Of a stretch of DNA of 12,803 nt, positions 7,375-12,803 are shown in pieces. The notes beneath the pieces are model-generated. The model searched no databases. It saw only the letters and a list, made by a program, of their open reading frames with translations, and had not been told where the DNA came from. This DNA is from Oscillospiraceae bacterium (GTDB lineage: Bacteria; Bacillota; Clostridia; Oscillospirales; Oscillospiraceae): NCBI GenBank assembly GCA_017501805.1, contig JAFVWG010000059.1, positions 1 through 12,803 on the forward strand, written 5' to 3'. The stretch's first letter is position 1. Each line of letters starts with the position of its first letter. The translations under genes were made by a program, and so were the position numbers.

Positions 7375-7405
7375 AGCCTTCCCCGTTCGGGGAAGGCTGT
7401 CTTTT
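7375..7405 (+). terminator. Terminator of the ECF gene
   Basis: A 10-bp perfect hairpin (AGCCTTCCCC, GTTC loop, GGGGAAGGCT at 7375-7398) is followed by GTCTTTT, 21 bases after the ECF stop. The facing M20 gene ends at 7412. On the minus strand the tail is not T-rich, so it works mainly for the plus strand. Confidence 0.85.
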
Positions 7406-7411
7406 ATAAAT

Positions 7412-8560
7412 TCAGATGCAGTAGATCACCGCCGCGATGCGCTTTGCGGCAGCCGAAACGGAGCGCAGATAGGTGAACTCCTCCTTTGAGTGACCTCTGC
7501 CGCCCTCCGAGCCGAAGTTGTCCACACAGGGAATGCCCGCCTGCGTCACCTGCGCCGCGTCCGAGCCGCCGTTGCCCATTTTCTTTTCGAGCGTCTGCAG
7601 TCCGTTTTCCGCATAGATCTCGTTGATCTTCGCGAGCAGGTCGTTGTTCTTTTCGGACTCGATCATCGCCGGGCGGGAACTGTAGACCTCCGCCGTGCAG
7701 GTGCAGCCCTCGACCGTGCTGTGCGCAGCGACCTCTTCGACCGCCGCGACCGCCTCCTCGTACTGCTCGTTCGTTGCAAAGCGGAAGTCGGCGTAGAACT
7801 CGCAGGTGTCGGCAACGGAGTTCGGCACGGTGCCGCCGCGGATAACGCCGCAGTTGCAGGTCAGCCCATTCTCATCCTTGAAGCGTTCGAGCTGCAGGAG
7901 CTTGTGCGCCGCCTCCGTGACGGCGTTTGCACCGGTGTAGCAAACAGCGGAGTGCACCGCGTTTCCATGCACGGTCAGCTTGTAGCGCAGGATGCCCTTC
8001 CGCAGAAGCGTCACGCAGCCGGCAGCGTGCGGCTCCAGATTCAAAAAGGCGATGGAATCCTTCGCCTTTTCGCACATATAGCGGACGGTCGCGCCGCCGC
8101 TGGTCTTGCTGCTGTTCTCTTCGTCCGACTGCAGGATCAGACGGACAGGCCGTGCCGCAAAGCCGATCCGCTCCAGCGCGTCCATCGCCTGCAGACCCGC
8201 AACGCAGCCGCCCTTGCAGTCGTGCACACCGGGTCCGTAGATTTTTTCCGCATCGCGGTGCACGGGCGGATCGCCGAACAGTCCCTTCGGATGCACGGTG
8301 TCGATATGCCCGGAAATGGTCACAGGCTCACCTTTGGCGTCCGGATTCATCGTGATGCAGACAAGATCGCCGGACTTCTCCTGCGGCGCGATCTCGACCT
8401 TCCAGCCGTGTTTTTTCGCCTCTTCGGCAAAATAGCTGCCGACCTTGTCCACGCCCTCTTTGTCGATCGTCTGACTTTCAATATTACAGACGTCCTCCAG
8501 CATATCAAGATAGCGATCGGACAGGGAGTCGATCACCTCAAACAGTTCTTTACATTGCAT
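7412..8560 (-). CDS. M20 family metallopeptidase (carboxypeptidase G2-like)
   Basis: 382 residues from ATG 8560, preceded by GAGAGGTG. A longer frame from 8629 has no ribosome binding site and would run through the terminator hairpin of the neighbouring gene. The dinuclear zinc site is complete: H85-x-D87 (GHIDTVH), bridging D114 (GVHDCKGG), general base E147 and ligand E148 (SDEEN), E176 (NLEP), H357 (GRGHS). An inserted dimerisation domain starts near residue 190 (LRYKLTVHGNAVHSAV). No signal peptide is seen, so it should act in the cytoplasm on peptides, folyl-type conjugates or N-acyl amino acids. The exact substrate is not predictable. It lies just downstream of the ceramidase-like genes, separated by a hairpin, and may serve the same amide-hydrolysing pathway. 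Confidence 0.9.
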   Translation of the reverse strand: MQCKELFEVIDSLSDRYLDMLEDVCNIESQTIDKEGVDKVGSYFAEEAKKHGWKVEIAPQEKSGDLVCITMNPDAKGEPVTISGHIDTVHPKGLFGDPPVHRDAEKIYGPGVHDCKGGCVAGLQAMDALERIGFAARPVRLILQSDEENSSKTSGGATVRYMCEKAKDSIAFLNLEPHAAGCVTLLRKGILRYKLTVHGNAVHSAVCYTGANAVTEAAHKLLQLERFKDENGLTCNCGVIRGGTVPNSVADTCEFYADFRFATNEQYEEAVAAVEEVAAHSTVEGCTCTAEVYSSRPAMIESEKNNDLLAKINEIYAENGLQTLEKKMGNGGSDAAQVTQAGIPCVDNFGSEGGRGHSKEEFTYLRSVSAAAKRIAAVIYCI

Positions 8561-8578
8561 CGCAGTCACCTCTCGCAC

Positions 8579-8607
8579 ATTGTAACCTATTCCTGACCAA
8601 AACGCAA
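8579..8607 (-). promoter_or_regulatory. Possible promoter of the M20 gene
   Basis: TTGCGT (8607-8602), a 17-base spacer and TACAAT (8584-8579). The -10 is good and the -35 weak. The start site would leave only about 12 bases of leader, so the call is tentative. Confidence 0.4.
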
Positions 8608-8608
8608 G

Positions 8609-8639
8609 AAACGGCACTGCGCTCCGCACAGTGCCGTTT
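8609..8639 (-). terminator. Hairpin terminator after ceramidase-like copy 1
   Basis: An 11-bp perfect stem (8609-8619 with 8629-8639) lies 10 bases after the stop of copy 1. On the minus strand the tail is CTTGCGTTTTGG, only moderately T-rich; on the plus strand it is followed by TGCAATATTTTTTATT. It may be leaky, letting the M20 gene be partly co-transcribed. Confidence 0.65.
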
Positions 8640-8649
8640 GCAATATTTT

Positions 8650-10152
8650 TTATTCGGCGAAGAATTTGTTGATCTCTTCGGTCGTCTTGCGGACGAGCAT
8701 CTCGCCGCCGGCGTGACCGACCTTGCCGCTGGTGACGTAGGCGCTGTAGTGGCTGCCCTTTTCCGCCTTTTCGGTGGGCAGATAGCCCAGACCGTCGCAG
8801 GCGAGCTGGACGAGGATGGTCTGACGAGCGCGGCTGCGTGCGCGGATCTGGTTGCCGTAGTCCAGGAACAGTTCAAACGGGTTCGTCGCGATAGCAACGC
8901 TGCCGAGACGGACAATGTGCACCTCGACGGGGACGATGTCCTGAATGTGCTGCTGCTTCCAGCGCATGATCGTGCCGGTGTGCACGTGCATCGCGGCGTT
9001 GTCCGCGAAATTGACGTGATCCGTAACTCTCGCGGCGAACTTTTCCATCTGCTCCACGGCGTGCTCGTATTCCTTCGGGGTGACGCGGCGCAGGGGCAGC
9101 TCGACCGTCAGATTTTCGTGCTTGAGGATGGCTTCGTCCTTCTTCTCGGTCACTTCCTCGAGTGCGTCAATGATCTCATTGACGATTCTCTTGCCGACCT
9201 TCCAGCTGCCGTTGATGTCAAACATGGAGGGATCGGCGTCACGCTCGATGTAATCCGGGCGGTCGATGTTGGGGTCGTCGATCGGGGTCTCGGGGTTGAC
9301 CCAGCGGATCAGATCGCGCGGGCACTGGTCGCCTGCGGGAGCGCAGAGACCGAGGACCTTCAGGTCTTCGCCGTACTTCTCGCGCAGGAGGATACGGACC
9401 TTGCCCCAGTAGTCGGAGGAGATGAAGGTGCGATGCTCAACGACCTGTGCCGGGCAGGCAACACTTGCCGCAACACCCGTGAGTTTTCCGTCCGCACCAT
9501 AGAAGAAGAGCATCTCGATGCCGCTGTCGTTGCCGCCTTCCAGTTCGGTAAATGCGGCGGTGTTGGTGTCGCCCCACATCTTGGCGCTGCCGTCGGAGTA
9601 GCACACGCGGCGGCACATACCGATCGCCGCTCTGCCGAAGCCGGTGGCGAAGCTGCCGGAGGTGCGGTTCTGCCAGGCTTCCACGATCGACGCGGAGATA
9701 CTGTCGACCAGGAAGAGCAGCGCTTCGCGCGCCGTCATAACATTTTCCGTGTCATCGGAAACCTTTGCCACATACTGCTTTTCGCGCGGCAGGAAGCTAT
9801 CCAGGATGCCCTTCGGGCCGCCTGCGAATGCGGCGTAGTTCGTCGCCTCATAGTCGTACACGTGCGAGGTGTGGGAATGGATCGCGCTGAGGATGATCTT
9901 GTCCGTGGGGATGGCGGCGTCCAGCTCTGCGACCTTTTCGCGCACGCGGCGGATGAGGTTTCTGCCGATCTTCACGAGGTCGCAGGCGCAGAAGATCATC
10001 TGCTCCGCGCCGTCTTCGATGGCAAGCGTGGTGGCAACGATCGGCGTCTCGACATACTCGGAGATGCGCTCAAAAAACTGTCCGGCAAGGCGGATCCGTT
10101 TGTCCTTCGGCGTAATGTCGACTTCCGACCAGCCGATTTTGAGTTTACCCAT
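8650..10152 (-). CDS. Neutral/alkaline ceramidase-like hydrolase, copy 1
   Basis: 500 residues from ATG 10152 behind AGAGAGG. The family marks of the neutral ceramidase N-terminal domain are present: GWSEVDITP at the start, H92-S-H94-T-S-H97 (metal-binding region), ISSDYWG, PAGDQCPRD and a C-terminal YLPT-VGHAGGE-LV segment. There is no signal peptide, unlike secreted ceramidases, so it is probably cytosolic. By my alignment, C233 (VACPAQ) takes the place of the zinc-ligand His of typical ACHPT motifs. C277 (GDQCPRD) falls where ceramidases have the serine of GDVSPN. Both point to an altered active site, perhaps for a non-sphingolipid amide. It is last of three tandem copies and has its own promoter after a terminator. 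The family is secure; the substrate is unknown. Confidence 0.88.
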   Translation of the reverse strand: MGKLKIGWSEVDITPKDKRIRLAGQFFERISEYVETPIVATTLAIEDGAEQMIFCACDLVKIGRNLIRRVREKVAELDAAIPTDKIILSAIHSHTSHVYDYEATNYAAFAGGPKGILDSFLPREKQYVAKVSDDTENVMTAREALLFLVDSISASIVEAWQNRTSGSFATGFGRAAIGMCRRVCYSDGSAKMWGDTNTAAFTELEGGNDSGIEMLFFYGADGKLTGVAASVACPAQVVEHRTFISSDYWGKVRILLREKYGEDLKVLGLCAPAGDQCPRDLIRWVNPETPIDDPNIDRPDYIERDADPSMFDINGSWKVGKRIVNEIIDALEEVTEKKDEAILKHENLTVELPLRRVTPKEYEHAVEQMEKFAARVTDHVNFADNAAMHVHTGTIMRWKQQHIQDIVPVEVHIVRLGSVAIATNPFELFLDYGNQIRARSRARQTILVQLACDGLGYLPTEKAEKGSHYSAYVTSGKVGHAGGEMLVRKTTEEINKFFAE

Positions 10153-10191
10153 GATACATACCTCTCTTCATAATTTTCTATTCCATTCCCT

Positions 10192-10219
10192 ATTCTACAC
10201 ACCGTGTAAAAAAAAGCAA
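10192..10219 (-). promoter_or_regulatory. Promoter of ceramidase-like copy 1
   Basis: TTGCTT (10219-10214), a 16-base spacer and TAGAAT (10197-10192). It aligns with the promoter found before copy 2, which supports it. It lies downstream of the terminator of copy 2, so copy 1 is an independent unit. Confidence 0.65.
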
Positions 10220-10240
10220 GTACCTCAGACGGTTATACTT

Positions 10241-10280
10241 AATAAAAATAACGGAGCTGCGAAAAAACGCAGCTCCGTTT
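10241..10280 (-). terminator. Terminator after ceramidase-like copy 2
   Basis: A 12-bp perfect hairpin (10250-10261 with 10268-10279, T6 loop on the minus strand) is followed by ATTTTTATT. It starts 15 bases after the stop of copy 2. Confidence 0.9.
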
Positions 10281-10294
10281 TACGGTTTTGTTGC

Positions 10295-11782
10295 TTATTC
10301 GGCGAAGAACTTGTTGATTTCTTCGGTGGTCTTGCGGACAAGCATCTCGCCGCCGGCGTGACCGACCTTGCCGCTGGTGACGTAGGCGCTGTAGTGGCTG
10401 CCTTCCTCCGCCTTCTTGGTGGGCAGATAGCCCAGACCGTCGCAGGCGAGCTGGATGAGGAAGGTCTGACGGGCGCGGCTGCGGGCGCGGATCTGGTTGC
10501 CGTAGTCGACAAACAGTTCGAACGGGTTCGTAGCAAACGCGACCGTGCCGAGACGGGCGATGTGGACCTCGATGGGAACGATGTCCTGCTTGTGCTGCAC
10601 TCTCCAGCGCATGATCGTGCCGGAATGCACATACATCGCGGCGTTGTCCTCGAAGTTGACGTGGTCGGTAACTCTCGCGGCGAACTTTTCCATCTGCTCG
10701 CAGGCGGTCTCATATTCCTTCGGGGTGACGCGGCGCAGAGGCAGGTCGATGGTCAGATTCTCGTGCTTGAGAACGGCCTCGTCCTTCGTCTCCGTCACTT
10801 CTTCCAGCGCGTCGATGATCTCGTTGACGATACGCTTGCCGGCCTTCCAGGTGCCCTTGATGTCGAACATAGAGGGATCGGCGTCACGCTCGATGTAGTC
10901 CGGACGGTCGATATGGGGATCGTCGACGGGCGTCTCGGGGTTGACCCAGCGGATCAGGTCACGCGGGCACTGGTCGCCGCCGGGGCCGCAGAGGCCGAGG
11001 ATCTTCAGATCTTCGCCGTATTTCTCGCGCAGGAGGATACGGACCTTTCCCCAGTAGTCGGAGGAGATGAACAGACGGTGCTCAACGATCTGAGACGGGC
11101 AGCAGACGTTTGCAACAACGCCGGTGAGCTTCTCGTTCATATCGTAGAAGAAGAGCATTTCGATGCCGCTGTCGTTGCCGCCTTCCAGAGCGGTGAATGC
11201 GGCGGTGTTGGTGTCGCCCCACATTTTGGCGCTGCCGTCGGAGTAGCAGACGCGGCGGCACATACCGATCGCGGCTCTGCCGAAGCCGGTCGCAAAACGG
11301 CCGGGAGCGCGGTTCTGCCAGGACGCAACGATTGCCTGAGAAATGCGGTCAACGATGAAAAGCAGAGACTCATGTGGCGTCATTACATCGTCCGTGTCGG
11401 CGGAAACCTTCGCCACATACTGCTTTTCGGGAGGAAGATACTCGTTGAGGATCTCTTTCGCGCCGTTGCCCTGCACCTCGTAGTCATAGACATGAGAGGT
11501 GTGGCTATGGGTTGCGCCCACGATGATCTTATCCAGCGGAACCGTCGCGTCCATCTCGGCGACCTTTTCGCGCACGCGACGCATCACGTTTCTGCCGATC
11601 TTGACGATATCGCAGGAGCAGATGATCAACTGTTCCGTGCCGTCTTCGATTGCCAGCGAAGTGGCGGTAATGGGCGTCTCAACATATTCGGAGATGCGCT
11701 CAACGAACTGTCCGGCAAGGCGGATCTTCTTATTCTCCGGCGTGATGCTGACTTCCGACCAGCCGATTTTAAGTTTACCCAT
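10295..11782 (-). CDS. Neutral/alkaline ceramidase-like hydrolase, copy 2
   Basis: 495 residues from ATG 11782 behind AAAAGAGG. It is closely similar to copy 1 over its whole length. Key sites are H92-S-H94-T-S-H97, C227-C228 (NVCCPSQ, with C228 at the expected His zinc-ligand position) and C272 in GDQCPRD. It differs from copy 1 most around residues 100-120, where copy 1 has a short insertion (YEATNYAAFAGGPKG against YEVQGNGAKE). There is no signal peptide or membrane segment. Copy 3 ends 75 bases upstream with no terminator between, so read-through from copy 3 can add to the local promoter. It is probably an amidase on an acylated small molecule; ceramide itself is not implied. Confidence 0.88.
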   Translation of the reverse strand: MGKLKIGWSEVSITPENKKIRLAGQFVERISEYVETPITATSLAIEDGTEQLIICSCDIVKIGRNVMRRVREKVAEMDATVPLDKIIVGATHSHTSHVYDYEVQGNGAKEILNEYLPPEKQYVAKVSADTDDVMTPHESLLFIVDRISQAIVASWQNRAPGRFATGFGRAAIGMCRRVCYSDGSAKMWGDTNTAAFTALEGGNDSGIEMLFFYDMNEKLTGVVANVCCPSQIVEHRLFISSDYWGKVRILLREKYGEDLKILGLCGPGGDQCPRDLIRWVNPETPVDDPHIDRPDYIERDADPSMFDIKGTWKAGKRIVNEIIDALEEVTETKDEAVLKHENLTIDLPLRRVTPKEYETACEQMEKFAARVTDHVNFEDNAAMYVHSGTIMRWRVQHKQDIVPIEVHIARLGTVAFATNPFELFVDYGNQIRARSRARQTFLIQLACDGLGYLPTKKAEEGSHYSAYVTSGKVGHAGGEMLVRKTTEEINKFFAE

Positions 11783-11819
11783 GATACATACCTCTTTTCA
11801 CGGTTTTATTCCAATTGTT

Positions 11820-11847
11820 ATTGTACACCTTGTCCCAAAAAATGCAA
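11820..11847 (-). promoter_or_regulatory. Promoter of ceramidase-like copy 2
   Basis: TTGCAT (11847-11842), a 16-base spacer and TACAAT (11825-11820), aligned with the copy 1 promoter. It begins 11 bases after the stop codon of copy 3. Confidence 0.65.
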
Positions 11848-11857
11848 GTGGCGACGC

Positions 11858-12803
11858 TTATTTTTCAAAGAATTTATTGATTTCTTCGGTCGTTTTCCGC
11901 ACGAGCATTTCGCCGCCCGCGTGACCGACGCATCCGCTGCTCACGTAGGCGCTGTAGTGGCTTCCCTTCTCCGCCTTTTCGGTGGGCAGGTAGCCGAGCG
12001 AGCCGCAGGCCAGCTGTACGAGGAAGGTCTGCCGTGCACGGCTGCGCGCACGGATCTGATTGCCGTAATCAAGGAAGAGCTCAAAGGGGTTCGTCGCGAT
12101 GGCGACATTGCCGAAGCGGATGATGTGCACCTTGGTCGGCACAATATTTTCCGTATGCTGCCGATTCCAGCGCATGATCGTTCCCGTGTGCACGTGCATT
12201 GCGGCGTTGTCCTCGAAATTGACGTGATCCTTGACGCGCGCGGCGAACTTTTCCATCTGCTCGCAGGCATGCTCGTATTCCTTCGGGGTGACACGGCGCA
12301 GGGGCAGATCGAGGGTCAGGCTCTCGTGCTTCAGGATCGCCTCGTCCTTTGTCTCCGTCACTTCTTCCAGCGCGTCGATGATCTCATTGACAATACGCTT
12401 ACCGGCTTTCCAGCTGCCCTTGATGTCAAACATTGAGGGATCGGCGTCGCGCTCGATGTAATCGGGGCGGTCGATGTTGGGATCGTCGATCGGCGTCTCG
12501 GGATTCACCCAGCGAACCAGATCGCGCGGGCACTGGTCACCGCCGGGACCGCCGAGTCCGAGCACCTTGAGGTCCTCGCCGTACTTTTCACGCAGAAGGA
12601 TCTTCACCTTGCCCCAGTAGTCCGCCGAAATAAAGTGTCTGTGCTCAAGGATCTGCGACGGTCAGCAGACGTTTGCGGCAACGCCCGTGAGCTTTCCGTC
12701 CGCGTCGTAGAAGAAGAGCATCTCAATACCGCTGTCGTTTCCGCCTTCCAGTTCGGTGAAGGCGGCGGTGTTCACATCGCCCCACATTTTGGCGCTGCCG
12801 TCA
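11858..12803 (-). CDS. Ceramidase-like hydrolase, copy 3 (partial, in-frame TGA)
   Basis: The gene enters from the right edge (DGSAKMWGDVNT) and ends at TAA 11858. It is colinear with copies 1 and 2. The frame is open for 46 codons, meets TGA at 12664-12662, then continues for 267 further codons with the family sequence intact (GDQCPRD, VHTGTIMRW, YLPT, VGHAGGE). The TGA stands exactly where copies 1 and 2 have TGC (C233 and C228), between NVC and PSQ. A single UGA at a conserved Cys site with the frame preserved on both sides is the classic sign of selenocysteine, but a recent nonsense mutation or base error would look the same. The C-terminus also has SGCVGH where the sisters have SGKVGH. 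The next downstream ATG (12607) has no sign of being a real start. Confidence 0.8.
12622..12664 (-). other. UGA codon with candidate SECIS-like hairpin
   Basis: Directly after the UGA (12664-12662), CCGUCG (12661-12656) can pair with CGGCGG (12627-12622), giving 6 bp with one G-U. Four more pairs follow after a one-base bulge (AGAU with AUUU), then a weak 3-bp upper stem under an eight-base loop CACAGACA. Bacterial SECIS elements lie just 3' of the UGA with an apical loop 16-37 bases away; this loop starts 19 bases after. The upper stem is weak and no G opens the loop cleanly. In copy 2 the outer stem cannot form. Confidence 0.35.

Larger units (their letters stand above)
8650..12803 (-). repeat. 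Three tandem ceramidase-like units
   Basis: Three head-to-tail copies of one gene of about 1.5 kb: 8650-10152, 10295-11782 and 11858 to beyond the edge. They are similar along their length at DNA and protein level. The similarity also covers the upstream regions of copies 1 and 2 (ACTTGC, T-run, GGTGT, AAGAGAGG or AAAGAGG, TATGTATCATGGGTAAACT). The duplicated unit therefore includes a promoter. Confidence 0.9.

Noticed and set aside
8570..8629. Upstream extension of the M20 peptidase to 8629
   Set aside because: The added 23 residues cross the terminator hairpin of the neighbouring gene and have no ribosome binding site; ATG 8560 does.
9869..12436. A very long open frame on the plus strand across the ceramidase-like array
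   Set aside because: It is antisense to three conserved genes, repeats with them, and gives low-complexity Val/Ala/Asp-rich protein typical of a GC-rich shadow frame. It matches no family I recognise.
11858..12607. Separate short gene starting at ATG 12607 in copy 3
   Set aside because: The sequence upstream of that ATG is still colinear with the paralogs, and there is no ribosome binding site. It is the interior of copy 3 after the TGA.
8650..12803. Regular repeats suggesting a CRISPR or satellite array
   Set aside because: The repeat unit is a whole 1.5-kb gene with synonymous divergence, that is, a tandem gene duplication.

Overview
The window looks like part of a low-redundancy, GC-rich Clostridia chromosome, probably a gut or rumen member of the Oscillospirales. 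This rests on two classical T-box leaders, consensus TTGACA/TATAAT promoters, strong AGGAGG-type ribosome binding sites, an ECF-type vitamin S-component and a MocR regulator. The genus is not resolved, and no mobile element, CRISPR array, tRNA or rRNA gene was seen. All genes except one lie on the minus strand, so transcription runs mostly from right to left.

Right part (8.65-12.8 kb): three tandem paralogs of a cytosolic neutral/alkaline-ceramidase-like hydrolase. The two complete copies each have their own promoter. The third runs off the window and has a single in-frame TGA exactly where its sisters have Cys (TGC), in an otherwise well conserved frame. This is either a selenocysteine codon or a fresh nonsense mutation. 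An M20 metallopeptidase follows (7.4-8.56 kb).

Middle (5.6-7.35 kb): a plus-strand ECF transporter S component, divergent from a MocR-like GntR/aminotransferase regulator. The regulator is C-terminally truncated and lacks the PLP lysine.

Left part (1-5.64 kb): the most unusual block. A consensus promoter, whose -35 box contains the mocR stop codon, drives a T-box leader with a probable Leu (CUG) specifier. Behind it are a LeuA-like protein without the usual catalytic and metal residues and, overlapping it by ATGA, a fusion of a xylose-isomerase-like TIM barrel to an acyl-CoA synthetase. A second promoter and T-box, with a probable Ile (AUC) specifier, then controls an XRE-cupin-acyl-CoA synthetase fusion that runs off the left edge.

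Working model (inference): two acid:CoA ligases switched on by uncharged branched-chain tRNAs would let an anaerobe activate branched-chain volatile fatty acids (isovalerate, 2-methylbutyrate). These could then enter Leu and Ile synthesis by reductive carboxylation, with the LeuA-like protein acting as a leucine-binding regulator or altered enzyme.
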